Assembly: GCA_947453625.1 (NCBI GenBank)
Contig: CANGHK010000008.1
Coordinates: 1 to 64,000, forward strand
Direction of reading: 5' to 3'
Length of the DNA: 64,000 nucleotides
Source of the DNA: Burkholderiales bacterium
GTDB lineage: Bacteria > Pseudomonadota > Gammaproteobacteria > Burkholderiales > Burkholderiaceae_C
Shown: positions 41,039-50,002 of the stretch, piece after piece
How the letters are laid out: every line of letters starts with the position of its first letter
Position numbering within the stretch: position 1 is the stretch's first letter
Position numbers and translations under genes: made by a program
Notes under the pieces: model-generated
What the model was told of the DNA's origin: nothing
The model's input: only the letters and a program-made list of their open reading frames with translations
Database searches by the model: none

Positions 41039-41542
41039 ATGACGGATGCGAGCCCCGACGAACGCGATAGCGACAGCGCCCCCGAGGCCCTCCACCTGCC
41101 TCGCCAGTGGCGCGACAACGGCTGGACCGCCCAGGTCATCAAGAACGACAACGACGAAGGCTGGGCGGTGGCGATGTACCGGGACGGCGAAGCCGAGCCC
41201 GCCTTGGTCGGGCCCTGGACCATGGGACGCAACAAGAAAGACCCCAAACCGCTCGACACCAGCGCCTTCAACACCCTGGTCAAGACCGCGGCCGAGGTGA
41301 TACGGCGCCACGAGCAGCACCTGCAGGCCACGCTGCACCCGACCGTCACGGTGGACTGGGCGGACCAGCGCATCCGGGTCGCGCTCGACATCGTGCCCGA
41401 CGACGACGCGCCGCAGGCCACGCTGAGCGCCTTCGATGCCGCAGGCGAACTGCTGGCCAGCGTGCCGGCCTCGCCCGGCTTCAGGCTGAACCGGGCCAGC
41501 GCCAGCGCCTGGGCCGAGGGCGGATTTCAGCGGCCGAAGTGA
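41039..41542 (+). CDS. Conserved hypothetical protein, cytoplasmic
   Basis: 167 residues, no signal peptide or membrane helix. The middle part IKNDNDEGWAVAMYRDGEAEPALVGPWTMGRNKKDPKPLD looks ordered and charged. A second part is like a small beta-rich domain (VTVDWADQRIRVALDIVPDD). I do not recognise a family. It is divergent from cbpA with a 112-base gap, and a shared stress link is possible but unproven. Codon use is like that of neighbours, so I take it as a real gene. Confidence 0.7.
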   Translation: MTDASPDERDSDSAPEALHLPRQWRDNGWTAQVIKNDNDEGWAVAMYRDGEAEPALVGPWTMGRNKKDPKPLDTSAFNTLVKTAAEVIRRHEQHLQATLHPTVTVDWADQRIRVALDIVPDDDAPQATLSAFDAAGELLASVPASPGFRLNRASASAWAEGGFQRPK

Positions 41543-41665
41543 GGCGCGCCAGTCGGCAGCGGGCCAAGGCATCGATGCGCGCGCAGTCGGCCATGCAGCC
41601 CTGTCGAACAAGCGCCAGAGGCCTAACCCCTGCATCGATTCGAGTTCAGCGAGGCCGGCGCAAGC

Positions 41666-42586
41666 TCAGACAGGATCCCAGGTGAACACGTCGCCCGAGC
41701 GGTCCAGCGGGTAGAAACTGGCCTTGAGCGCCGGCATCGCGTGCGAGGCCACGGTCTCGGCCGTCCAGCCCTCGCTGCGGTGAACGCTGCGCTCGGGACG
41801 CGGCTGGCTCATCAGGAAGATCTCGTTGTGGCGCACCGCGAAGATCTGGCCGGTGACGTCCCTGGCCGCATCGCTGGCCAGAAACACCGCCACCGGCGCG
41901 ATCTTGGCCGGCGTCATCTGCTGGATCCGGGCGACTCTGGCCTTTTCTTCCGGCGTGTCGGTCGGGATCGAACCGATCATGCGGCTCCAGGCAAAGGGCG
42001 CGATCGCGTTGCTGCGCACGTTGAAGCGCTGCATGTCGAGCGCGATGCTCTTGGACAGCGCGGCCAGCCCCAGCTTGGCCGCGGCGTAGTTGGCCTGGCC
42101 GAAGTTGCCGATCAGCCCCGAGGTGCTGGTCATGTGGACATAGGCGCCGCTGCCCTGCTCCTTGAAGTGGTTGGCCGCTGCCCGGCTGACGTAAAAACCG
42201 CCGTACAGGTGGACCTTGATCACCGCGTCGAACTCGTCCACGCTCATCTTGTGGAAGAAGCGGTCGCGCAGGATGCCGGCGTTGTTGACCACCGCGTCGA
42301 TGCGGCCGAACACGTCGAGCGCGGTCTGCACGATGCGGTTGGCGCCGGCCACCTCCGAGACACTGTCGGTGTTGACTGTGGCCTCGCCACCCGCCGCCCG
42401 GATCTCCTCGACCACGCGCTGCGCCGGGCCGGCATCGCCGCCCTCGCCCGACACCGACGCGCCGAGGTCGTTGACCACCACGCGCGCGCCCTGCGCCGCG
42501 CATTGCAGCGCGATGTCGCGGCCGATACCACCACCGGCACCGGTGATCACCACCACCTTGCCTTCCAACATATTGCCCTGGGCCAT
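41666..42586 (-). CDS. SDR-family oxidoreductase, 3-hydroxyacyl-CoA dehydrogenase-like
   Basis: 306 residues from ATG at 42586 with AAGGAG nine bases upstream. The NAD(P) site is VITGAGGGIGRDIAL, the NAG motif is NNAGILRDR, and the catalytic Ser/Tyr/Lys are in SGLIGNFGQANYAAAK. The NDLGASVSGEGG loop and FFHKMS segment match the SDR part of multifunctional beta-oxidation enzyme type 2. It is the last gene of the acyl-CoA cluster and is likely to oxidise a 3-hydroxyacyl-CoA. A C-terminal extension of about 50 residues (PERSVHRSEGWTAETVASH) is family-typical. Confidence 0.88.
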   Translation of the reverse strand: MAQGNMLEGKVVVITGAGGGIGRDIALQCAAQGARVVVNDLGASVSGEGGDAGPAQRVVEEIRAAGGEATVNTDSVSEVAGANRIVQTALDVFGRIDAVVNNAGILRDRFFHKMSVDEFDAVIKVHLYGGFYVSRAAANHFKEQGSGAYVHMTSTSGLIGNFGQANYAAAKLGLAALSKSIALDMQRFNVRSNAIAPFAWSRMIGSIPTDTPEEKARVARIQQMTPAKIAPVAVFLASDAARDVTGQIFAVRHNEIFLMSQPRPERSVHRSEGWTAETVASHAMPALKASFYPLDRSGDVFTWDPV

Positions 42587-42617
42587 CTGGATTGACTCCT
42601 TGTTTTGATCGGTTGTT

Positions 42618-42638
42618 GCCGGCCCGCTGCGGGCCGGC
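42618..42638. repeat. Intercistronic palindrome between acyl-CoA dehydrogenase and SDR genes
   Basis: GCCGGCCCGC, one base, GCGGGCCGGC: a perfect 10-bp inverted repeat. No T-run follows on the minus strand, so it is more likely an mRNA-processing or stabilising hairpin than a terminator. Confidence 0.6.
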
Positions 42639-42660
42639 GAAAGACGCTGGGTCCAGCGCT

Positions 42661-43827
42661 TTATCGCTTGCCACCGTCCATCGTGCGGGCGATCAATTCC
42701 TTCATCACCTCGTTGCTGCCGCCGTAGATGCGGCCGACGCGGGTATCGGCGTAGAGCCGGGCGATCGGGTAGTCGTTCATGTAGCCGTAGCCGCCATGCA
42801 GTTGCACGCACTCGTCGACCACCTGGCCCACCATCTCGCTGACCCACCATTTGCTCATCGAAGCCGTGGCCATGTCCAGCGTCTTGTTCAGGCTGCGCTG
42901 TATGCAGTCGTCGATGAAGCTGCGTGCGATCGTCAGCTTGGTCTGGCACTCGGCCAGCTTGAAGCGGGTGTTCTGCATCGCCATCAGCGGCTTGCCGAAG
43001 ATGTGGCGCTGCTGCACATAGGCCAGGGTCTCGTCGATGGCGCGCTGCATCGTGGCCACGCCGCCGACGCCGATGATCAGCCGCTCGCTGGGCAGTTGCT
43101 CCATCAGTTGGACGAAGCCGCGACCTTCCTCGGTGCCCAGCAGGTTGCTCACAGGCACCCGCATCTCGTCGAAGAACAACTCGGCGGTGTCGATGGTGTG
43201 CTGGCCCACCTTGTCGAGCAGCTTGCCACGGCGGTAGCCGACCAGGCCATCGGTCTCGGCCATGATCAGGCTGATGCCCTTGCCACCCTTCTCAGTGCCG
43301 GTGCGCGCCACGATGCACACCAGGTTGGCGTGGTAGCCGTTGGTGATGAAGGTCTTGGCGCCGTTGATGACGTAGTCGTCACCGTCTTTCCTGGCGCTGG
43401 TGCGGATGGCCTGCAGGTCGGTACCGGCGCCGGGCTCGGTCATCGCGATCGCCGCCACCATCTCGCCGCTGGCCATCCTGGGCAGCCACTTCTTCTTCTG
43501 CCACTCGGTGGCGTAGCGCAGGATGTAGTGCGCGACGATGGCCGAGTGCACGCTGTTGGAAAAGCCGCCGGCCATCTTGTAGGCATGGCTCTGGGTCAGC
43601 ACCACCTCATGGCGGAAGTCGCCACCGCCGCCGCCGTATTCCTCTGGGATGCTGGCGCACAGCAGGCCGGCTTCGCCGGCCTTGGTCCACAGCTCGCGGT
43701 CGGCACGGCGCTGCTGACGCCAGCGCGCGTCGTTGGGCAGGCATTCGCGGTCGAAGAACTTGTTGGCGGTGTCGGCGAACTGCTGCAGGTCGCTGTCCAT
43801 CCAGGCGGGTTGAGGTTGCGCAATCAT
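42661..43827 (-). CDS. Acyl-CoA dehydrogenase
   Basis: FAD enzyme that introduces the alpha,beta double bond in an acyl-CoA. 388 residues. Middle-domain FAD segment MTEPGAGTDLQAIRTSARKDGDDYVINGAKTFITNG and the C-terminal HGGYGYMNDYPIARLYADTRVGRIYGG are canonical. The start overlaps the stop of the MaoC gene upstream by ATGA. The catalytic base is probably in the YGGSNEV region (Glu), as in short/long-chain enzymes. It belongs to the acyl-CoA degradation cluster. Confidence 0.93.
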   Translation of the reverse strand: MIAQPQPAWMDSDLQQFADTANKFFDRECLPNDARWRQQRRADRELWTKAGEAGLLCASIPEEYGGGGGDFRHEVVLTQSHAYKMAGGFSNSVHSAIVAHYILRYATEWQKKKWLPRMASGEMVAAIAMTEPGAGTDLQAIRTSARKDGDDYVINGAKTFITNGYHANLVCIVARTGTEKGGKGISLIMAETDGLVGYRRGKLLDKVGQHTIDTAELFFDEMRVPVSNLLGTEEGRGFVQLMEQLPSERLIIGVGGVATMQRAIDETLAYVQQRHIFGKPLMAMQNTRFKLAECQTKLTIARSFIDDCIQRSLNKTLDMATASMSKWWVSEMVGQVVDECVQLHGGYGYMNDYPIARLYADTRVGRIYGGSNEVMKELIARTMDGGKR

Positions 43828-44249
43828 GCGGGGGCTCCTGAGAGGGCGATCACGGCGTCACCGGTCAGCTTGACCTGCCCGTGCTGGTTGACGGTCTGCA
43901 AGCTCAGCCTGGCGCGGCGTTCACCGTTCACCTCGAACAACTCGGTCACGCTGCCGCTGCAGGTGATGGCCTCGCCCACCTGGGTGATGGCGACGAAGCG
44001 CACGCCGTAATCGCGCAGTTGTCGCTGCGGCACCCAATTCGTCAGCAGCCGGCCCAGGTAGCCCATCGACAGCATGCCGTGGGCGAAGACATCGGGCGAG
44101 CCACCCGCCTTGGCGTAGTCGCTGTCGACATGCATCGGGTTGTGGTCGCCCGAGGCGCCGCAGTACAACGCCAGCGTGAAGCGGCTGACGGGCGGCGTGG
44201 TGAAGCTGGGCAGGGCGTCACCGACCTGGAGTTGTGAGATGTCAACCAT
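43824..44249 (-). CDS. MaoC-family dehydratase/hydratase subunit
   Basis: 141 residues from ATG at 44249. The hydratase-2 motif is seen: YCGASGDHNPMHVDSDYAKAGGSPDVFAHGM, with catalytic Asp and His. A second, MaoC-like gene without a clear motif of this kind precedes it, so the two may form a heteromeric enoyl-CoA hydratase like ChsH1/ChsH2. The start overlaps the upstream MaoC by eight bases, and the stop overlaps the acyl-CoA dehydrogenase start. Confidence 0.87.
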   Translation of the reverse strand: MVDISQLQVGDALPSFTTPPVSRFTLALYCGASGDHNPMHVDSDYAKAGGSPDVFAHGMLSMGYLGRLLTNWVPQRQLRDYGVRFVAITQVGEAITCSGSVTELFEVNGERRARLSLQTVNQHGQVKLTGDAVIALSGAPA

Positions 44250-44685
44250 GGCGTACCACCGTGATTCCGTGAAGATCGGCCACATGCGTGCCGTGCTGGT
44301 TGGTCACGCGGGTTTCGCGCACCACGAATTCGAGCAAGCCGCCCTTCTTGGCGTAGATGTCGGCGATGCGCTGCTCGAAGGTCAGCGTATCGCCGGCAAA
44401 AGCCATCGCGTGGTAGCTGAACCGCTGCTCGCCGTGCAGCACCTTGGGCACGGGGATGTCGAGCAGGTCGCGCAGCGCGCCCGGGTTGGGGCTCTCCATC
44501 TCCAGGCAGAACAGGAAGGTGGGCGGCACCGGCAACGCCGGATGGCCCGCGGCCAGGGCGGCGGACTCGTCGGTGTAGACCGGGTCGGTCTGACCGATCG
44601 CCTTGGCGAAGAACTTCAGCCGGCCGGCCTCGACCAGGGCGCTGAAGACCGGCAGCCTGTGCCCGATGTGACTTGTGTCGATCAT
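44242..44685 (-). CDS. MaoC-like N-terminal (FAS1_DH) hydratase partner subunit
   Basis: 147 residues. It has the hot-dog fold of the MaoC N-terminal/FAS1-dehydratase group: KFFAKAIGQTDPVYTDESAALAAG, PVPPTFLFCLEME and LHGEQRFSYHAMAFAGDTLTFEQRI. It lacks the catalytic D-x4-H pattern of the next gene, so it is probably the non-catalytic partner of it. Its start overlaps the thiolase stop (ATGA) and its end overlaps the catalytic MaoC gene. Confidence 0.85.
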   Translation of the reverse strand: MIDTSHIGHRLPVFSALVEAGRLKFFAKAIGQTDPVYTDESAALAAGHPALPVPPTFLFCLEMESPNPGALRDLLDIPVPKVLHGEQRFSYHAMAFAGDTLTFEQRIADIYAKKGGLLEFVVRETRVTNQHGTHVADLHGITVVRHG

Positions 44686-45872
44686 GCATCCACCTTTTCA
44701 TAGAGTGTGACCACGCAGGCGCCGCCCAGCCCCAGGTTGTGTTGAAGCGCCAGCCGCGCGCCCTCGACCTGGCGCTGCTCGGCCTGGCCGCGAAGTTGCC
44801 AGGTCAGCTCGGCGCATTGCGCCAGGCCGGTGGCGCCCAGCGGATGGCCCTTGGACAGCAGGCCGCCCGACGGGTTGGTGACGACCCGCCCGCCGTAGGT
44901 GTTGTCGCCGTCGAGGATGAAGCGCTCGGCCGTGCCCTCCGGCGTCAGGCCCAGCGACTCGTAGGTGATCAACTCGTTGGCGGTGAAGCAGTCGTGCAAC
45001 TCGACCACGTCGATGTCCTCCGGGCCGATGCCGGCCGCGGCATAGACCTTGGCCGAGGCAGCACGCGCCATGTCGGCGCCCACCAATTGGCGCATGTCGT
45101 GGGCGTCGAAGGTCGACGCGCCGTCGGTGGTCATCGCTTGCGCGGCGATGCGCACCGTGGCGTCCAGGCCATGCCGGCGGGCGAAGTCAGCGCTGCAGAC
45201 GATGGCCGCTGCCGCGCCGCAGGTCGGCGGGCAGCATTGCAGGCGGGTGAGCGGGTCGAACACCGTCGGCGAGGCCAGCACCTCGTCCAGCGTGACAGGC
45301 TGGCGGAACACCGCGTAGGGGTTGCGCGCCGCATGCTGGCGCGCCTTGACCGAGATGCGGGCGAAGGTGGACGCGGCGATACCGAACTCGGCGATGTAAG
45401 CACGCGCCGCACCGCCGAAGAACTGCGCAGCGCGCGGCAGCGCCGGATCAAAGCCCTGGTCGTCGGCCATGGTGTCGAGAAAGCGGTTCAGCGGCGACGG
45501 CCGGTCCGTCCAGCTGCCCTTCAGCGGACCCGGCACCATCTGGTCGAAGCCCAGCGCCAGCACGCAGTCGGCCGCGCCCGAGGCCACCGCCTGGCGCGCC
45601 AGGAACAGCGCGGTCGACCCGGTGGCGCAGTTGTTGTTGACGTTGACGATGGGGATGCCGGTCAGGCCGACGCGGTAGACCGCCGCCTGGCCGGCCGTGG
45701 AGTCGCCGAAGACATAGCCGACATAGGCCTGCTCGACCAGCGCATAGGCGATGCCGGCGTCGTCCAGCGCGCGCTGCGCCGCCTGGGCGCCCATCACGTC
45801 GTAGGCCTCGCTGGCCCCGGGTTTGGTGAACGGGATCATGCCCACGCCCACCACATGAACGGCTTGTGTCAT
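44682..45872 (-). CDS. SCP-x-type thiolase / lipid-transfer protein
   Basis: 396 residues from ATG at 45872 (AGAGGAGATCCG directly upstream). Thiolase-fold protein of the sterol-carrier-protein-x group: NNNCATGSTALFLARQAV carries the nucleophilic Cys, VELHDCFTANELITYESLGL and NPSGGLLSKGHPLGATGL the His-containing parts. Members cleave 3-ketoacyl-CoA with branched or sterol-derived chains, or lack thiolysis and do retro-aldol cleavage with a DUF35 partner. No DUF35 gene is seen here. It is the first gene of the tightly overlapping cluster. Confidence 0.88.
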   Translation of the reverse strand: MTQAVHVVGVGMIPFTKPGASEAYDVMGAQAAQRALDDAGIAYALVEQAYVGYVFGDSTAGQAAVYRVGLTGIPIVNVNNNCATGSTALFLARQAVASGAADCVLALGFDQMVPGPLKGSWTDRPSPLNRFLDTMADDQGFDPALPRAAQFFGGAARAYIAEFGIAASTFARISVKARQHAARNPYAVFRQPVTLDEVLASPTVFDPLTRLQCCPPTCGAAAAIVCSADFARRHGLDATVRIAAQAMTTDGASTFDAHDMRQLVGADMARAASAKVYAAAGIGPEDIDVVELHDCFTANELITYESLGLTPEGTAERFILDGDNTYGGRVVTNPSGGLLSKGHPLGATGLAQCAELTWQLRGQAEQRQVEGARLALQHNLGLGGACVVTLYEKVDA

Positions 45873-45926
45873 CGGATCTCCTCTGAATTGCAAAAGGTTT
45901 GATCGGGCTGGCTGGCCAAGCCGCGG

Positions 45927-46394
45927 CTATTCGCCAGCCTGCGACGGGCCCTGCGCCCGGTAGCGGAAGGTACCCATGGCCTTGGCCGTCACCCGGCCAG
46001 AGGCGTCGGCGATCTCGGCCTCGCAGAAGCACACCGACCGGCCGCCGCCGGTGGCCCGGCCGGTGGCCACCAGTCGCCCGGCGGCCGGATGCATGAAGGC
46101 GATGTGCATGTCTATCGTGACGACCTCGCGGCTGTAGTCGATCCGGCTCAGCGCGGCGTTGGCCATCGCGCTGTCGAGCAAGCTCATCACCAGCCCGCCG
46201 TGGCCGCCACCGTGGTTGTTCAGCAGGTCGGGCCGCAGGTCGAGCACGACCACCGCCACGCCGTCGGCCTCGCTGTCCAGCCGGGCACCGATCATCGCCA
46301 GGAAGGGGATGTGGCGGTCCCGGCCGGTGACGGGCCGATCCGAAGGCGGGGTGGGGTGCGGCAAGTCGGCGAGGGTCATGGGCGGCGGTGTCAT
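45927..46394 (-). CDS. PaaI-type hot-dog thioesterase
   Basis: 155 residues from ATG at 46394; ATG at 46379 is an alternative. Acyl-CoA thioesterase of the PaaI/YbgC-like hot-dog family: the helix-start motif LLNNHGGGHGGLVMSLLDSAM and the strand VVTIDMHIAFMHPAAGRL are present. It lies 54 bases upstream of the thiolase gene on the same strand, so it heads or joins the acyl-CoA cluster and may release CoA from dead-end intermediates. Cytoplasmic. Confidence 0.82.
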   Translation of the reverse strand: MTPPPMTLADLPHPTPPSDRPVTGRDRHIPFLAMIGARLDSEADGVAVVVLDLRPDLLNNHGGGHGGLVMSLLDSAMANAALSRIDYSREVVTIDMHIAFMHPAAGRLVATGRATGGGRSVCFCEAEIADASGRVTAKAMGTFRYRAQGPSQAGE

Positions 46395-46614
46395 TCGCGC
46401 TGGTTCAGCACAAGTTGCAGCATGCCCACGCGGCGCCGCACCGCCAATGGCCAGGCCGCGCAAACCAGGTGGCCGATCCGCTCAAACCGGTACGTCCAGG
46501 GTTTGTCCTGAGCGCCGACCGGGGGATTGGCGCTGTGGCGTCAAGCGGGAGACATCCGGCATGTCTCGGCAGACCTTAGAGTTGATGCCAATCAAACCGA
46601 TGAGGAGTCTGAAG

Positions 46615-48243
46615 ATGCGCCGCTGGATCGCCCCCTGTCTTGCTGCCGCCACGCTGCTGTTGTCAGCCTGCGCCGGCCTCAGCCCCACCCGCCCCGCCGG
46701 CTGGTCTGCACCGGAAGCCCTGGTCGCCCCGTCCAGTTTCACAGGCGTGCACGGCCTGGCGATAGACAAGCAGGGCCGGTTGCTGGCTGGCAGCGTGGTC
46801 GGCAACGCGATCTGGCAGGTCGACCGCCAGACCGGCGCAGCCAGCATCCTGGTCGGTGGCCCCGAAGGCCAGGCCGACGACATCGCGATCGGCCCGAACG
46901 GCGAGATGGCCTGGACCAACTACCTGCAAGGCGTGATCCGCTACCGCGAGAACGACCAGGCGCCGATGCGGGTGCTGGCCAAAGACTTGCCAGGCATCAA
47001 CTCGCTCGACTTCGACCGCCGCAACGGCAAGCTCTATGCCTCGCAGGTCTTCCTGGGCGATGCGCTGTGGGAGATCGACGTGGCCGGCGTCAAGCCGCCG
47101 CGGCTGATCGCCAAGGACCTGGGCGGATTCAACGGCTTCGAAGTCGGCCCCGATGGCATGCTGTACGGGCCGCTGTGGTTCCAGCGCAGCGTCGTGCGCA
47201 TCAACCCGGCCGACGGCGGCATGACGGTGATCAACGCCAGCTTCGAAACCCCGGCCGCCGCCAACCTCGATGGTCGCGGCAACCTCTGGGTCGTCGACAC
47301 CGCGAGCGGTGAACTGGCCAAGGTCGAACTGGCCAGCGGCCGCAAGACCACGGTGGCCCAGTTGTCGACCGCGCTCGACAACCTGGCGATCGCGCCCGAC
47401 GGCACGGTCTATGTCTCCAACATGGCCGACAACAGCATCCAGGCCATCAACCCCGACACCGGCGCGGTGCGCACGCTGACCAGCGGCAAGCTGGCCGTGC
47501 CGGGCGGCATCAAGCTCGACGGCAACACGCTGTGGGTGCCCGACGTGTTCGCATTCCGCCAGGTCGACACCGCCACCGGCGCGGTGCAGGACGTCAAGCG
47601 CATGCAGGCCTCCGACCTGGAATACCCGTTCGCGATCGGCTTGTCGAGCAAGAAGATGGCGCTGGCTTCGTGGTTCACCGGCACGGTGCAGGTGATAGAC
47701 CGGGCCACGATGGCCACCGACACGATGCTGCACGGCTTCAAGGCGCCCTACGACGCGCTGCCGCTGGAAGATGGCAGCCTGCTGGTGGCCGAGATCGCCA
47801 CCGGCAGCATCGTCTCGGCCAGCGGCGCCGGCTTCGAGACCCGCAAGGTGCTGGCCTCGGGCCTGGCCGGCCCGGTGCAGATGGTGCTGGGCCAGGACGG
47901 CGCGCTCTACGTCACCGAAGCCGCCGGCAACGTGCAGCGCATCAAGCTGAGCGACGGCAGCAAGACCCTGGCCGCCGACAAACTGGCCCTGCCCGAAGGC
48001 CTGGCCTTCACGCCCTGGGGCACGCTGATCGTGGCCGAGTCCGCCGCCGGCCGGTTGACCGAGATCGACCTGGCCACCCAGCAGCGCCGCAGCGTGGCCG
48101 AGAACCTGCCGATCGGGCTGGCAGGCGGCCCGGGCATGCCGCCGCCCTATGTCGTCACCGGCGTGGCAGTGGCCGCCGATGGCACGGTGTACTTCAGCGC
48201 CGACCGCAACAACGCGGTCTACCGCATCAAGCCTCAGCGCTGA
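46615..48243 (+). CDS. Lipoprotein with NHL/SMP-30-like beta-propeller
   Basis: 542 residues from ATG at 46615, with AGGAG seven bases upstream. The signal peptide has lipobox LSAC (LLLSACAGLSP). The rest is a repeated propeller: many copies of a pattern such as GLAIDKQGRLLAG, DIAIGPNGEMAWTN, NLAIAPDGTVYVSN and GVAVAADGTVYFSADRN, typical of NHL or SMP-30/gluconolactonase-like blades. I count roughly ten repeats. It may bind a ligand in the periplasm or outer membrane; no catalytic metal site is clear. It is divergent from the thioesterase. Confidence 0.83.
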   Translation: MRRWIAPCLAAATLLLSACAGLSPTRPAGWSAPEALVAPSSFTGVHGLAIDKQGRLLAGSVVGNAIWQVDRQTGAASILVGGPEGQADDIAIGPNGEMAWTNYLQGVIRYRENDQAPMRVLAKDLPGINSLDFDRRNGKLYASQVFLGDALWEIDVAGVKPPRLIAKDLGGFNGFEVGPDGMLYGPLWFQRSVVRINPADGGMTVINASFETPAAANLDGRGNLWVVDTASGELAKVELASGRKTTVAQLSTALDNLAIAPDGTVYVSNMADNSIQAINPDTGAVRTLTSGKLAVPGGIKLDGNTLWVPDVFAFRQVDTATGAVQDVKRMQASDLEYPFAIGLSSKKMALASWFTGTVQVIDRATMATDTMLHGFKAPYDALPLEDGSLLVAEIATGSIVSASGAGFETRKVLASGLAGPVQMVLGQDGALYVTEAAGNVQRIKLSDGSKTLAADKLALPEGLAFTPWGTLIVAESAAGRLTEIDLATQQRRSVAENLPIGLAGGPGMPPPYVVTGVAVAADGTVYFSADRNNAVYRIKPQR

Positions 48244-48249
48244 GCGCCC

Positions 48250-48519
48250 TCAACGGCCGTGCTGACCAGCCCTGGCCAGCGCGGCCCGGATGCGGGCCAC
48301 CGTGAGCTCGACCGGCGCCTTGCGCGAGACGTCCAGACCCAGACCGTGGGCGATCTGGTTGACCCTGGCGGGATTCAGCGGCAGCCCACCGCGGTCGATC
48401 GAGGCGATCAGCGCCCGCGCCTGACACCATTCGTCGGGCGGGCCTCGGCGCCTGCCCCGCAGGATGGCCAGGCGGGACTTCAGCCAGGCCCAGAGGCCGG
48501 GGATGGGCAATCGGGTCAC
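48250..48519 (-). CDS. Small hypothetical protein
   Basis: 89 residues, basic, no signal peptide. IASIDRGGLPLNPARVNQIAHGLGLDVSRKAPVELTVARIRAALARAG is helix-rich and could be a small DNA- or RNA-binding unit. I do not recognise a family. It converges on the propeller lipoprotein (stop to stop, six bases). No strong start site is seen, and a longer frame on the same strand is also open, so confidence is moderate. Confidence 0.5.
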   Translation of the reverse strand: MTRLPIPGLWAWLKSRLAILRGRRRGPPDEWCQARALIASIDRGGLPLNPARVNQIAHGLGLDVSRKAPVELTVARIRAALARAGQHGR

Positions 48520-48646
48520 GGTCGGTTCTCGGCAGCAGGCGGTGGGAAAACAAGCGGCTGGGGCGGATGGTCAACCGGTTACGCGACCGGTTCGCCCAAC
48601 AGCCCGAACGCCGGCCTGAACGCCGGTCAATGCAAGCCGCGCCCGC

Positions 48647-50002
48647 TCAATCGACCCGGTCGCCGCCTATCCATTGCCGCACCTGGGCCACCGTGTCGTC
48701 GCTCAGCACCATCTGCTCGCGCTCGCAGAGAAACAGCACCTGGTTGACCAGGCGCTGGGCCAGCGTGCGGGCGTCGTCCTGGCCGCGGCCGAAGACATGG
48801 CCGTTGAGCTGCATGCCGCGCAGGATGAAGACCACGTCGCGCATTGCCACCTCCAGCCCGCGACTGGCCAGGCATTGCTCGCAGATTCGGCGCGCCGTCA
48901 GCGTGGGCTCGTAGGGCTGCTGGGCCAGGTCCTCGCACAGCAAATCCAGCACCGCCCGCACCACCTGCGGCGCCAGCAGCGGGGCGCCCGTCAGGTTGTG
49001 CACCTCGCGCGCCACCGGCAGCAAGGCCTCGTGGCCCAGCCACCGGCTCTCACGCTCTAGAGCGGCCTCGGGCTCGGCGCTGGCAGGGTCTATGGCGTGG
49101 CGCGCCGGGTCGGCAATGCGCCCGCCCGAGCCGGTGATCCAGACCAGGTGCGACAGCCCCAGCGAGCGGAAGAAGGGCTTGAAGGTGCCGTGACCGTTCC
49201 AGTTGTCCAGCGCCTGCGGAAACTCCTGGCGCAGCCGCGAGGCCAGTTGGCCGGCGGCCACCGGCTGCGGCGCCTGCTCGACGGCGAGTTCGATGCGGCG
49301 CGCGATCTGGAGCAGTTCGTCCTCGCTGGCCGGCCGTCCGGCCGGCTGCGGCGCCAGCGAAAAAACCGGACCCGCCGAGACAGGCAGGGTAACCAAGGGC
49401 TGCGCAATTGCCGGGATGCCGGGGTTGTCCGGGTTGTACGGTCCCGACGGCGCGGCCTGCAAGGACAGCTCGGCCGTGTCAGCGACCAGCCCCAGCGCCT
49501 GCTCGATGAACAGACGCTCGTCGATCAACAGGTCGGCCGAGGCCTGGTAGGCGGCCGACGGGAAACCTATCGCCAGCACCGAGGTGCGGCGGTCGTAGCG
49601 GCGCAGCTTGCGCAGCACCGGGGTGAAGTCGGCGTCGGCCGACAGCACGATGAACTCGTCGTAGCGGGTCTCGTGCGCCAGCAGTTCGACGATGTCGAGC
49701 ACCATGTGGATGTCGGTGCTGGTCTTGCCCTGGCTGGTCACCGGCGGGCAGTCGACGATCTCGAAACCGGCGCGCAGAAAGGCGTGGCGGTAGGTTTGGT
49801 ACCAGTTCGGATTGAGATAGCAGCGGCGCACCAGCAGCCGACGCCTGGCCTGCGGGTCGTGACCGCCGGGAATCTCCAGCGACTCGGTCAGCCAGCGTAT
49901 CCACTCGATGGGCTGGCGGGCGAAACGTTCGGCCGCGGCAGGCTGGAGTTGCCGCAACTGGGTGTAGACATTGTCGAAATCGACAAAAAGTGCGCTTTTC
50001 AT
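48647..50002 (-). CDS. NYN (PIN-like) domain protein with OST-HTH/LOTUS-like region
   Basis: 451 residues from ATG at 50002. The N-terminal NYN domain (LabA/DUF88, about 1-175) has the acidic residues of PIN-type nucleases: Asp8 in LFVDFDNVY, DIHMVLDIVELL and LSADADFTPVLRKL. A linker rich in Pro follows, then a helix-turn-helix region of LOTUS type (about 245-320, ELLQIARRIELAVEQ to GTFKPFFRSLGLSHLVW). A further helical domain closes it. NYN-LOTUS proteins are thought to be RNA-processing nucleases. The start overlaps the stop of an AraC-family gene (ATGA), so they are one operon. Confidence 0.85.
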   Translation of the reverse strand: MKSALFVDFDNVYTQLRQLQPAAAERFARQPIEWIRWLTESLEIPGGHDPQARRRLLVRRCYLNPNWYQTYRHAFLRAGFEIVDCPPVTSQGKTSTDIHMVLDIVELLAHETRYDEFIVLSADADFTPVLRKLRRYDRRTSVLAIGFPSAAYQASADLLIDERLFIEQALGLVADTAELSLQAAPSGPYNPDNPGIPAIAQPLVTLPVSAGPVFSLAPQPAGRPASEDELLQIARRIELAVEQAPQPVAAGQLASRLRQEFPQALDNWNGHGTFKPFFRSLGLSHLVWITGSGGRIADPARHAIDPASAEPEAALERESRWLGHEALLPVAREVHNLTGAPLLAPQVVRAVLDLLCEDLAQQPYEPTLTARRICEQCLASRGLEVAMRDVVFILRGMQLNGHVFGRGQDDARTLAQRLVNQVLFLCEREQMVLSDDTVAQVRQWIGGDRVD

